A stretch of DNA of 19,779 nucleotides from Patescibacteria group bacterium (GTDB taxonomy: Bacteria; Patescibacteriota; Doudnabacteria; UBA920), in contig JAMDEL010000096.1 in the NCBI GenBank assembly GCA_023487095.1, positions 587 through 20,365 on the forward strand, read 5' to 3'. The notes under the pieces were generated by a model. That model searched no databases, was not told the origin of the DNA, and worked only from the letters and a program-made list of their open reading frames with translations. A program made the position numbers and the translations under genes. Below are positions 1 through 7,066 of the stretch, piece by piece; position 1 is the stretch's first letter; each line of letters opens with the position of its first letter.

Positions 1-60
1 ACCGGAGGCGGTGGCACAGGTGGAGGCGGTACCGGAGGCGGTGGCAGTGGAGGAGGGGCG
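1..60. repeat. Two copies of a 30-bp G-rich tandem unit
   Basis: Copy one is at 1-30 and copy two at 31-60. They agree over the first 15 bases and then diverge. The plus strand is G-rich (GGAGGCGGTGGC type), so the minus-strand gene would read it as Pro/Val in one frame. The array may continue beyond the window edge. Confidence 0.75.
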
Positions 61-229
61 AGCCTGCGGTGCAGACTTTGGGCAAGCCGGTTGAGAGGTC
101 TACCTTATCTGCACTGCCCAAAAAATTAAACTGGGACTCAAAACCGGAACAGCCGGAATCCGCGGCCAGGGCCGGGGAAAAGCCGACAAGGAAAAAAGAA
201 GCGCAAAGCAAAAAAAATATTTTTTTCAT
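1..229 (-). CDS. Secreted protein, N-terminal part, Pro-rich repeat region, probable frameshift
   Basis: The ATG is at 229-227, one base after the stop of the pilin-like gene upstream, so it is probably the last gene of that operon seen here. The N-terminus is a clear Sec signal peptide (MKKIFFLLCASFFLVGFSPA, then LAADSGC) with likely cleavage after ALA. About 35 residues with two Cys follow. The frame then reads into the GC-rich repeat at 1-60 as His/Leu/Arg/Cys, an unnatural composition. Reading one frame over from about position 55 gives Pro-Pro-Pro-Pro-Val repeats, a credible extracellular linker. One C missing from the short C run near 53-57 would explain this. The gene leaves the window, so function and total length are unknown. 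I do not recognise the family. Confidence 0.6.
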   Translation of the reverse strand, partial: MKKIFFLLCASFFLVGFSPALAADSGCSGFESQFNFLGSADKVDLSTGLPKVCTAGSPLLHCHRLRYRLHLCHRLR

Positions 230-230
230 A

Positions 231-503
231 TTATTTAGGTGGTTGGGCATTTTGAATTTTTGTATAATCAACTCCGACCAAATTTTGGACAATGGCAATT
301 ATGCTAAAGGACATGACGGCAACCAGTACTCCCAAAATAGCCCAAGTGATGGTTTTTTTTGCCGCCAAGTACTGTTCTTCGTTGCCCGCAGCCATAACCA
401 TGCGGAAACCGCCAATAATAACAAAGAGAACTCCCCATATTCCAATAATACCTAGGAAACCCTTCACGATATAGAGAAACATACCGGTCAGCGCGTTGGT
501 CAA
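231..503 (-). CDS. Small two-helix membrane protein, T4SS_pilin-like (VirB2/TrbC type)
   Basis: 90 aa from a TTG start at 503-501. This TTG shares TTGA with the stop of the preceding gene (4-bp overlap), which suggests translational coupling. An ATG at 482 would give 83 aa. The protein has two hydrophobic helices, at about residues 10-37 and 53-76. They are separated by a short polar turn with AAGNEEQYLAAKKTI, and the C-terminal tail is short and polar. This matches the small pilin-like proteins common in CPR genomes (Pfam T4SS_pilin). It shares the GNEE plus basic turn motif with the protein at 1494-1955. It has no obvious cleavable signal. The likely role is a membrane or surface-appendage subunit, inferred from family and context only. 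Confidence 0.65.
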   Translation of the reverse strand: MTNALTGMFLYIVKGFLGIIGIWGVLFVIIGGFRMVMAAGNEEQYLAAKKTITWAILGVLVAVMSFSIIAIVQNLVGVDYTKIQNAQPPK

Positions 504-1489
504 TTATCAATCGGGAGAGGATTAATCAGAGTATCACCAGTACCTGCGCCACCACCCGTTCCGCCCCCAGTGCCTCCGGTGCCTCCGGTGCCAGTACCAC
601 CCGTTCCGCCCCCAGTGCCTCCGGTGCCTCCGGTGCCAGTACCACCCGTTCCGCCCCCAGTGCCGGCGGTTGTCCCCAAGCCGGCTGCTTGCACGCTGGC
701 CGTACCCTGCGCGTAAAGCAGGTTGCGGTTGGACCCAGCCTCATACATAGCCACTTTGATGGTATTGGTGCCGTCAACAAAGCCGGTACCCGTACCCACC
801 GTCACCCGCTGTTTTTGCGGGGTGGACAAGGCTGCGGCGCTAACCTGAAAAGAGCCCACGACTTGGCTCCCCACATAAGTCACCATTTCCACGTCCTTTG
901 CCCCGCTCGTGTTTGAGAGCGTGGCAAAAACGTCAATATAATCTCCTTTGTTGTAGCTGGCACGGTCAAAATTTAAAGTCAAAGTTTTTGCGCCCCCGGT
1001 GCCGCCCTGGGTGCAAGTCGTGCCCGTAACATTAACGTTCCAGTCTCCGCTTGTGGCTACCGGCCCTCCGTCATATACGCGCATAAACAAACTTAACCTA
1101 TTTTTGTTGGACAGGTTACACCAAGGAAAGCCGCTTAAGCTGTAACTAAAACTGCCCTGGGCCGTATCACCGTTAAACTGCGCGGTGATTTGTTTTAAAT
1201 CAATGGTGTCAAAATGAACCATGGTCCCGCCTTCACCGGCGCTGACAAACTGGTCATAACTGGCGTGGGCGTAAAAATTAAACCTTGGGGTATTTTGGCA
1301 ATCCCCCGAAGTTCCGGAACGTTTGACCGCATAGTTGATATTCAGACTGCCCGTGCTGGTCACGCTGCTTTGGGAATCCATGCGGGTAATATTGTAGCTG
1401 CAAGCCGCGTCAGCTGTTTTGGGTTGAGTCAAAAAAACCAAACCAAAACATAAGGATAAAAATCCGAAGCTTAATATTTTTTTTATCAT
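500..1489 (-). CDS. Secreted Cys-containing protein with Ig-like domain and Gly/Thr-rich tail
   Basis: 329 aa. I chose the ATG at 1489, four bases after the preceding stop. The longer frame to 1531 puts 14 unlikely residues before the signal peptide. Signal peptide: residues 1-28 (MIKKILSFGF... ending TADAA). The first domain (about 30-165) has paired Cys residues and a beta-rich pattern. The second (about 170-262) resembles an Ig-like or CARDB-like extracellular module (KTLTLNFDRASYNKGDYIDV). The last 60 residues are almost only Gly and Thr, encoded by a 45-bp tandem repeat. No sortase motif or lipobox was seen. It lies between two pilin-like genes with almost no spacing, so it is probably exported as part of a surface or appendage module. 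I do not recognise a specific family. Confidence 0.75.
   Translation of the reverse strand: MIKKILSFGFLSLCFGLVFLTQPKTADAACSYNITRMDSQSSVTSTGSLNINYAVKRSGTSGDCQNTPRFNFYAHASYDQFVSAGEGGTMVHFDTIDLKQITAQFNGDTAQGSFSYSLSGFPWCNLSNKNRLSLFMRVYDGGPVATSGDWNVNVTGTTCTQGGTGGAKTLTLNFDRASYNKGDYIDVFATLSNTSGAKDVEMVTYVGSQVVGSFQVSAAALSTPQKQRVTVGTGTGFVDGTNTIKVAMYEAGSNRNLLYAQGTASVQAAGLGTTAGTGGGTGGTGTGGTGGTGGGTGGTGTGGTGGTGGGTGGGAGTGDTLINPLPIDN
551..663. repeat. 45-bp tandem repeat, about 2.5 copies, coding for a Gly/Thr linker
   Basis: Identical units lie at 551-595 and 596-640, with a partial copy from 641 to about 662. Each unit encodes 15 residues of Gly and Thr on the minus strand, so copy-number change keeps the frame. 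It forms the C-terminal tail of the secreted protein at 500-1489. Confidence 0.9.
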
Positions 1490-1493
1490 ATTT

Positions 1494-1955
1494 TTATTTC
1501 CCGGGATTAGTTTTATTACACTCATCCACACCCTTGGTGGAGAGGTAGGTTAAGGGGCTCGCGAAATCAATTTTGCATTTCGGGTCATTGGTCGCACCGC
1601 GCAAAATGATATTAACCACGGTGTTAATCATCATAAAAGCCATAAGGCTTAAAACCAGGCCGACCACGGCATTGGAAATGGCCTTGCGGTTTTTGGTGAT
1701 AGCCTCTTCATTGCCCATGGAAATGACGAGCATGAACCCGGCATTAACGATTTTGTAGACGGCGTAGACCCCGGCGGCCATAATCAGCCAATTGGTCACG
1801 CGGGCGATGAGCGCAAAAATATCTCCGACTGAGCAGGTTTTTTCACCGTCGCCGCCGCAAGGCACCAACCCGCGGGCCTGTGCAAAGACGGGCAGAGTTA
1901 AAAGCAAAACCAGGCCGCAAATTTTTAAATAGTTTTTTTGTTTCAAAGTTAGCAT
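1494..1955 (-). CDS. T4SS_pilin-like membrane protein with signal peptide
   Basis: 153 aa from the ATG at 1955. The open frame to 2060 adds 35 residues that overlap the upstream gene and lack pilin character. Residues 10-27 form a signal sequence (KICGLVLLLTLPVFAQARG). A Cys-containing loop follows (Cys33, Cys41). Two membrane helices lie at about 46-78 and 93-118, joined by SMGNEEAITKNRKAI. The tail is polar with Cys127 and Cys145, which could form disulfides outside the membrane. The architecture and the GNEE turn match the smaller protein at 231-503, so the two are probably paralogues. The likely role is a pilin-like or secretion-channel subunit. No VirB4/VirD4 ATPase is visible in the window to confirm this. 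Confidence 0.65.
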   Translation of the reverse strand: MLTLKQKNYLKICGLVLLLTLPVFAQARGLVPCGGDGEKTCSVGDIFALIARVTNWLIMAAGVYAVYKIVNAGFMLVISMGNEEAITKNRKAISNAVVGLVLSLMAFMMINTVVNIILRGATNDPKCKIDFASPLTYLSTKGVDECNKTNPGK

Positions 1956-2004
1956 GAGCTTTGCTTTTAAAATACCATAAAACAGCAAAAACTCCAAACT
2001 CGGC

Positions 2005-3312
2005 CTACTGATAACTCCTGGCAACCACGGCAGCCTGCTGTTCCGCTTGGGACAGCGCATCCTGGATGCTGACGCCGTTTAGGATGACATTGTCTATCAT
2101 TTTGCCGAAGATGTTGTCTATTTTTGTCTGGTTCGGCTTGTAGAAAGTTTTGGCCGTCAGATTCGCATGGGCAAAAACCCCGATTTCCGGATCGTTAATT
2201 TGCAGTTCAATCAGGTCCTTGCGCGAAGAGGGCTGTTTATTCTTGGCGTAATACTTGTCCAGCGCGCCTTTGCTGGAAAGGAACTTCAACAAATCCCAGG
2301 CCACGGCCTGGTTTTTGCTCTGCTTGGAAACCACTTCGCCCCAATAATTGGCAAAGTTCACGCTGGGCTGGTCCAAATCGGGCTGAGGCACCGGTGCCAC
2401 GTCAAAGTTCAAATTGGGGTTTTTCTGCAAAAGGGACTGCCGGGTATAGGAGTAAGAATATAAATAAGCGGCCCGCCCGTTTGCAAAAGCATCTATGGAG
2501 TAGTCGCTTCTGGCATTCCAGTTGTAATTCATACTGACCGGATTGGCAAAAGAGGTGTAAAAATCCAAAGCTGCCTGGCCGGGGTAGAAGCGATTGCCGT
2601 CTTTGGAAACATCCCGCGCAAACTGCGGTTCGGTCCCGTCCGAATTAAACGGCACGGTGCGCTGCTGGAGCATAAACAGATACAAAATATCAACCGCCCG
2701 GTTTACGTTCCCGTTAGTGCCAATGGCTGCCCCGCTCTGGGAAAAATAACCCCTGCCATCGCTTCGCTTAAGCCTCTGCACATGGGAAGCGAGTTCGTCC
2801 CAGGTCTTCGGCGGCACGGCAATGCCCGCGCTGCCCATAATATCCTTGTTGTAGTAAAGAGCCAAAGAATCAACTGCCATGGCCGTACCGTAAATTTTGT
2901 TGTCTTTGGTAAAATCCTGGACCACAGCATCCACAAATGTATCCTTGTAGTCCTTAAATAAAAAAGTCTTGTCCGGAGCCGGCGCGGTTTTATCCAAATA
3001 CCTGGGCAGCCAGTCATTGTGGATGGAAAAAATATCCGGGCCGCTGCCGGAAGCCAGCGCGTCCACCAAATCCTCTTCATAGTTTTCTATGTTCTTTTTG
3101 GTGTAGACTATTTCTACGTTAGGATGCTTTTGCCGGTACTCGTCAAACAGCGCCTGCAAATTTTCACTGTCTTCAAAAGTTTTCCAAATCTTAATGGTAA
3201 TGGGGCCAGTCGGGCCGGCGGTCTTGGAGCCCCCGCAGCCTGCAGCCAAAAAAACCAGGGACAGGGCTGCGGCCACAACTTTGGCCATGCCGAATTTTGT
3301 TTTTTGTTTCAT
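2005..3312 (-). CDS. Extracellular solute-binding lipoprotein (sugar ABC family 1 type)
   Basis: 435 aa. The N-terminus carries a lipoprotein signal with lipobox LAAG-C (Cys26), so it should be diacylated and anchored outside the membrane after cleavage by LspA. The mature part reads as a family 1 solute-binding protein. It has ITIKIWKTFEDSENLQ near the start, SGSGPDIFSIHNDWLP at about residues 89-104, YGTAMAVDSLALYYNKD at about 142-158 and a TWDEL motif, the pattern of maltose/sugar-binding proteins. No ABC permease or ATPase gene lies beside it, so its transporter partner is elsewhere or absent. It starts nine bases after the galU stop, so co-transcription is likely. The ligand cannot be read from sequence. 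Confidence 0.85.
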   Translation of the reverse strand: MKQKTKFGMAKVVAAALSLVFLAAGCGGSKTAGPTGPITIKIWKTFEDSENLQALFDEYRQKHPNVEIVYTKKNIENYEEDLVDALASGSGPDIFSIHNDWLPRYLDKTAPAPDKTFLFKDYKDTFVDAVVQDFTKDNKIYGTAMAVDSLALYYNKDIMGSAGIAVPPKTWDELASHVQRLKRSDGRGYFSQSGAAIGTNGNVNRAVDILYLFMLQQRTVPFNSDGTEPQFARDVSKDGNRFYPGQAALDFYTSFANPVSMNYNWNARSDYSIDAFANGRAAYLYSYSYTRQSLLQKNPNLNFDVAPVPQPDLDQPSVNFANYWGEVVSKQSKNQAVAWDLLKFLSSKGALDKYYAKNKQPSSRKDLIELQINDPEIGVFAHANLTAKTFYKPNQTKIDNIFGKMIDNVILNGVSIQDALSQAEQQAAVVARSYQ

Positions 3313-3321
3313 AAATATTTT

Positions 3322-4197
3322 TTATATTTTCATGTTTTTTAAATACTCGCCGAATTCTTGCCGCAGGTCTTCGTGTTTGAGACCAAAGTCCACCACGGCT
3401 TTCAGGTACTCAAGCTTGTTGCCAGTGTCGTAATACTTGCCATTCTGAATCTCAATTGCATAGACATCCTGTTCGTGCGCCAGCTTATCCACGGCTTCGG
3501 GCAGCCAAATCTCGCCGCCTTTGCCCGGCCTGGCTTCGGCTAAAAGCTCAAAAATCCGAGGCGGCATTATGTAGGCGCCATGCGCCGCCAAATTGGAAGG
3601 CGCTGTGCCGACTGCCGGTTTTTCCACCATCCGATTGATTTTAAATACGCCCGGAGCGACATCTTTCACGTCCGCAATACCATACCGGTCAACCGAAGTC
3701 TCGGGAACCCTGACCGCGGAAATGTTGGGCACGCCATATTTCTCCCAAGCATCCATCATCTGTTTTAAGCGGGGCGGATTGGAATAAATAAACTCATCCC
3801 CCCATAAGACTGCAAATGGCTCGTCACCAATCACCTGCCGCGCATTCAGCACGGGCGTGCCGTTGCCGTAAGTGCCTTTCTGGCGGATGTAAATAAAGTT
3901 TGCCAATTCCGCAATCTTCCTGACCTCTTCCGCCTGCTCGTGCTTGCCTGCCTGCTCCAAGCGTTTTTCCAACTCAAACGGATAATCAAAATGATCTTCA
4001 ATGGTACGCTTGTGCCAGCCGGTAACTATTATAATATCCTCTATGCCGGCAGCAACCGCTTCTTCCACCACATACTGGATAATCGGCTTATCAACGATTG
4101 GCAGCATTTCTTTGGGCATGGCCTTTGTGGCCGGTAAAAACCTGGTTCCGAAACCTGCAGCTGGAATGATTGCCTTGCGAACTTTCTTTTGCGCCAT
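3322..4197 (-). CDS. galU: UTP-glucose-1-phosphate uridylyltransferase
   Basis: 291 aa, the usual length for GalU. It makes UDP-glucose from UTP and glucose 1-phosphate in the cytoplasm, for surface glycans and glycolipids. The N-terminal nucleotide-binding signature is complete (AIIPAAGFGTRFLPATKAMP), followed by KEMLPIVDKPIIQYVVEE. Further family motifs are GWHKRTIEDHFD, the LWGDEF metal/nucleotide region, VEKP and YYDTGNKLEYLKA near the C-terminus. The start is ATG at 4197. The 76-bp gap after comM holds a possible promoter, so galU may head its own unit with the binding lipoprotein and pilin-like genes downstream. Confidence 0.95.
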   Translation of the reverse strand: MAQKKVRKAIIPAAGFGTRFLPATKAMPKEMLPIVDKPIIQYVVEEAVAAGIEDIIIVTGWHKRTIEDHFDYPFELEKRLEQAGKHEQAEEVRKIAELANFIYIRQKGTYGNGTPVLNARQVIGDEPFAVLWGDEFIYSNPPRLKQMMDAWEKYGVPNISAVRVPETSVDRYGIADVKDVAPGVFKINRMVEKPAVGTAPSNLAAHGAYIMPPRIFELLAEARPGKGGEIWLPEAVDKLAHEQDVYAIEIQNGKYYDTGNKLEYLKAVVDFGLKHEDLRQEFGEYLKNMKI

Positions 4198-4241
4198 AAT
4201 GGATTGTTAGTTGAGTAATTCAATTATCAAAACACAACCTT

Positions 4242-4270
4242 ATTATACAACACCAAAGAGCCCCGTGCTA
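4242..4270 (-). promoter_or_regulatory. Possible promoter upstream of galU
   Basis: A perfect TATAAT on the minus strand (4242-4247) lies about 45 bases before the galU start in the gap after comM. The hexamer 17 bases upstream (TAGCAC) is a poor -35, so the call rests mainly on the -10 and the location. Confidence 0.35.
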
Positions 4271-4273
4271 CTC

Positions 4274-5779
4274 CTACTCAGTTTTTGGGCGGTACTGGAC
4301 AGCTTCAGCCAAATGCTGCAGGGTTATCTCCTCGCTGCCGAAAAGGTCGGCAATGGTGCGGGCAACTTTTAAAATCCGGTGCAGGCTGCGTCCGGAAAAA
4401 TTGAACTGCTTCATGGCCTGCTTTAAAAAAGCCTGCTCCTGCGCGCCTAAAACGCAAAAAGCCTTCAACTCCTGGAGGCTCATTTCCGAATTGGTTTTGG
4501 AACGGCCAAACCTCTGATTCTGGACTTTTCGGACTTTCTCCACTCTGGCTTTCACGGCTGCCGAATCCTCATTGCGGTTTTCGCCGGCGATTTTTTCGTA
4601 AGGCAAACGCGGCACTTCCACATGCAGGTCAATGCGGTCCAAAAGCGGCCCGGAGACTTTTTTCTGGTACTTGAAAATCTGTGTCGGCGTGCAAAGACAT
4701 TTTTTGGAAGCGTCTCCGTAATAGCCGCAGGGGCAGGGGTTCTGGGCGGCCACCAAAGTGAACTTGGCGGGAAAAGTCAGGCTGCCGGCGGCCCGGGAAA
4801 CCGTAACCACACCGTCTTCCAAAGGCTGCCTCAGCGCTTCCAGAACATTTCTCGGAAATTCAGGGAACTCATCCAGAAACAAGACGCCGCGGTGTGACAA
4901 GGTAATTTCACCCGGTTTGGGCACTGCCCCACCCCCAACCAATGCGACATTGGAAGTGGTGTGGTGCGGGCTCCTCACCGGGCGGCTGGTTATGAAACTG
5001 CTCTGAAGCTTTCCGGAGATACTATAGATTTTGGTCAGCTCCAGGGCTTCCTCCAAAGACAAATTGGGCAAAATTCCCGCCATAGCTCTGGCCAGCAGCG
5101 TCTTGCCGCTGCCGGGCGGCCCGGACAGCAGCAGATTATGCCCGCCTGATGCGGCGATTTCCAAAGCCCGTTTGGCCAGTTCCTGGCCCGCGATATCTTT
5201 CATGTCCAAAACCGGAGCTGAATTCTGCAAAACAGAGCTGGGGTCAAAGACGGCTTCAGCTTCAAGCGTTTTCACTCCCAACAAATGCTCAAGCAGGCTT
5301 TTTAAGCTGGGTACGGCAAAGACTTTTATACCTTCCACCAAGGAAGCTTCCGCGGCGTTATCCGCAGGCACATAAATTTCAAGGAAGCCTTGTCTGCGGG
5401 CTGCGAGCGCCACGGCCAAAGCGCCCGGTACGGCCCTAAGCCTACCGTCCAGCGACAGTTCTCCCATAAAAATTCGGTTTTCACAATTAAAAACCACTTG
5501 CTCGGCAGCAAGCAGAACGGCCAGGGCAATGGGCAAATCTAAGACTGTCCCCAGCTTGGGCACATCAGCGGGGGCCAGATTGACCGAAACCCGCGTCTGG
5601 GGATAGCTCAATCCGGAATTTTTTATGGCGGTCTTCACCCTTTCGCGCGACTCCTGCACAGCGGCATCCGGAAGGCCCACCACAATAGTAGCCGGCAGCC
5701 CGTTAGACACATCGGCCTCAACCTCTATCTTTTCCGCATCCAAGCCGATTACAGCGGCAGAAAAAACCTTGGCAATCAT
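4274..5779 (-). CDS. comM: YifB/ComM-family AAA+ ATPase (Mg-chelatase-like)
   Basis: 501 aa, full family length. Residues 1-170 form the N-terminal ChlI-type domain with VNLAPADVPKLGTVLDLPIA. The AAA+ core has Walker A GPPGSGKT at 220-227, PHHTTSNVALVGGG at 271-284, Walker B VLFLDE at 299-304 and the AAQNPCPCGYYGD insertion at 344-356 with CLC just after. The Mg_chelatase C-terminal domain ends with FNFSGRSLHRILKVARTIAD. In well-studied bacteria ComM is a hexameric branch-migration helicase that extends recombination during natural transformation. Together with RecA in the same window this supports an ability to integrate foreign DNA. It starts only four bases after the lspA stop, so it is co-transcribed with lspA and the DksA-like gene. 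Confidence 0.93.
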   Translation of the reverse strand: MIAKVFSAAVIGLDAEKIEVEADVSNGLPATIVVGLPDAAVQESRERVKTAIKNSGLSYPQTRVSVNLAPADVPKLGTVLDLPIALAVLLAAEQVVFNCENRIFMGELSLDGRLRAVPGALAVALAARRQGFLEIYVPADNAAEASLVEGIKVFAVPSLKSLLEHLLGVKTLEAEAVFDPSSVLQNSAPVLDMKDIAGQELAKRALEIAASGGHNLLLSGPPGSGKTLLARAMAGILPNLSLEEALELTKIYSISGKLQSSFITSRPVRSPHHTTSNVALVGGGAVPKPGEITLSHRGVLFLDEFPEFPRNVLEALRQPLEDGVVTVSRAAGSLTFPAKFTLVAAQNPCPCGYYGDASKKCLCTPTQIFKYQKKVSGPLLDRIDLHVEVPRLPYEKIAGENRNEDSAAVKARVEKVRKVQNQRFGRSKTNSEMSLQELKAFCVLGAQEQAFLKQAMKQFNFSGRSLHRILKVARTIADLFGSEEITLQHLAEAVQYRPKTE

Positions 5780-5783
5780 AAAT

Positions 5784-6215
5784 TTAACCCTGCTTTTCTA
5801 CTTTTCTGTCTTTAAAAAATAAAACTGCGATACCCAACAGGATATAGCCGTCAGCCAAATTGTAAATCCCGGTCAAACCAAAAAGAGTAATATAAATAAA
5901 ATCGCGGACGTGGCCCAAAACTATCCGTTCGCCGATATTGGAGAAAGCGCCGGCCCAAATGAGGAGCCAGCCCGCTTGCTGCCAGAGGCTTAATTGCCGG
6001 TGATGTTTTATTAAGTAGTTACCGGAGACACACAACACCCCGGCGTAAACCGCGTACATCAGCCAGGCTGGCAGCGGCAGGCTAAACGCAAAATTTTGGT
6101 TTAAAAAGGTGTCTTTGGCCAAGCCTTTTAAAACCTGGTCAACCAAAATCAATAAAAAAAAGACCGCCACCCAACCCACACCTCTCTTCATTCGGGATGC
6201 CCGGTCTTTATCCAT
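5784..6215 (-). CDS. lspA: Signal peptidase II (lipoprotein signal peptidase)
   Basis: 143 aa, slightly short for LspA. Four hydrophobic segments lie at about 13-33, 50-68, 82-93 and 110-134. Conserved blocks are VDQVLK (Asp26, Lys30), SNIGERIVLGHVRDFI with Asp105, and YNLADGYIL with Asp122. Asp105 and Asp122 fit the catalytic aspartate pair of this intramembrane protease, with spacing close to that of known enzymes. The usual GNxxDR reads SNIGER here, a small departure. The enzyme cuts lipoprotein precursors before the lipidated Cys; the binding lipoprotein at 2005-3312 is a likely substrate. It lies in an operon between the DksA-like gene and comM. Confidence 0.85.
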   Translation of the reverse strand: MDKDRASRMKRGVGWVAVFFLLILVDQVLKGLAKDTFLNQNFAFSLPLPAWLMYAVYAGVLCVSGNYLIKHHRQLSLWQQAGWLLIWAGAFSNIGERIVLGHVRDFIYITLFGLTGIYNLADGYILLGIAVLFFKDRKVEKQG

Positions 6216-6234
6216 AATTTAAAAATACTTCTGT

Positions 6235-6540
6235 TTAGATTGCTTTGTCTGCCCAAGGCAAAACCCGGAGGCGGGCTTCTGAAATCTGGTTGCCCGCGTC
6301 ATCCACCCCGTAAGTGCCAGCCTCAATTTTTTCCAAAGCTTTGTTAATTTTAGCCAAATCCAGGTTAATGCGGGCGATCATGTCCCGGTTCACCTCGTCC
6401 AGCTCAACTTCTTCGGCACTTTCGTCGGGATTGCTGCCAATTTCCGTATGAGGCGAGAGACCAGCCAAATCTTGCTCCAGTTTTTCTTTGGACTCAACCA
6501 GTTTCTGCTTCATTTCGCTGACAAATTCTTGGGATAACAT
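6235..6540 (-). CDS. DksA/TraR-like protein with degenerate zinc finger
   Basis: 101 aa. A helical N-terminal part (coiled-coil-like, residues 5-72) is followed by the DksA/TraR C-terminal motif in recognisable order: ALEKIEAGTYG, then ISEARLRVLPWAD. In the family this segment is a C4 zinc finger, with Cys after the YG and near the end. Here all four positions are non-Cys (Val, Ala and others), so it cannot bind zinc that way. Family members bind RNA polymerase through the secondary channel and act in stringent control; whether this one does is inference. It is the first gene of a unit with lspA and comM, with its own promoter and a good AGGAG ribosome site at 6550-6554. Confidence 0.7.
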   Translation of the reverse strand: MLSQEFVSEMKQKLVESKEKLEQDLAGLSPHTEIGSNPDESAEEVELDEVNRDMIARINLDLAKINKALEKIEAGTYGVDDAGNQISEARLRVLPWADKAI

Positions 6541-6580
6541 ATTTCTTAGCTCCTAATTTATTCTGCTTAATCTTACAACT

Positions 6581-6609
6581 ATTATAACCTACCCAAAATG
6601 CCTGCACAA
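6581..6609 (-). promoter_or_regulatory. Sigma70-type promoter for the DksA-like/lspA/comM unit
   Basis: The minus strand has TATAAT at 6581-6586 and TTGTGC at 6604-6609, separated by 17 bases. It lies between the terminator at 6612-6639 and the gene start at 6540, which supports separate transcription of the operon and of the RNA upstream. Confidence 0.6.
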
Positions 6610-6611
6610 AT

Positions 6612-6639
6612 GAAAAAGCGCCCCGACTGGGGCCACTTT
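6612..6639 (-). terminator. Rho-independent terminator of the unassigned RNA
   Basis: On the minus strand: AAAG, then GCCCC, loop AGTC, GGGGC, then CTTTTT. This is a GC-rich stem with a small internal loop and a T tract. It ends the transcript that starts near 7074, before the promoter of the DksA-like gene. Confidence 0.75.
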
Positions 6640-7057
6640 AAATTGAATAAATTGACCGTCGTGGGCGCTTGTAACCCAAATTGATCGGATAGTCCCCGCA
6701 GTAGATCCAAGGTTTAAAAACTTTAAACCCTAAACCTACTGCAGGTGCTAACACTCTGTCAATTTAGGCCTTCTTTGGCGTAACAGCCAAAGAGAAGCGT
6801 TTTATGCCCAATCTGCTTTAAAACTGCACTCGAAACTCCTCTTGGGGTCTAAAAGACCTAACAATTTTGGCTGTTTTATTTTGAAACAACCTTTTGCCTT
6901 CATGGGGATGATAGGCAAGCTTCATTTTTGTTTTTGTTTTACAATCAGCCTGGATTGGACAGGCTATGACGAGGAGTTAAGAGGAAAATTGCCCTCAATA
7001 TGTTAAAGATTCAAGGCAGTTTTCCTCAGTGCAGTTATTTTTTTGTAAAAGAGCTTT

Positions 7058-7066
7058 TTATCCACA
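7058..7066 (+). promoter_or_regulatory. Perfect DnaA box TTATCCACA
   Basis: Exact match to the consensus DnaA-binding 9-mer. It falls just downstream of the predicted start of the RNA transcript (about +8 to +16), so a bound DnaA could affect that promoter. Confidence 0.6.

Noticed and set aside
1..455. Plus-strand coding frames near the left end
   Set aside because: They overlap the pilin-like gene and the signal peptide on the minus strand, and their composition is not protein-like.
304..510. Second minus-strand frame over the small pilin-like gene
   Set aside because: It is a shadow in another frame with no hydrophobic pattern of its own; the pilin-like frame has two clear helices.
3485..3493. 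TTATCCACG resembling a DnaA box inside galU
   Set aside because: One mismatch, isolated, and fully explained by galU codons.
6773..6830. Plus-strand reading resembling a tmRNA tag (AKEKRFMPNLL then TAA)
   Set aside because: It does not end in the usual small hydrophobic Ala-rich tail, there are no tRNA-like ends around it, and promoter and terminator point to the minus strand.
6730..6935. A 35-codon minus-strand ORF starting MKLAYHPHEG and ending EEFRVQF inside the RNA region
   Set aside because: No ribosome-binding site, no recognisable family, and it lies among strong hairpins; most likely chance.
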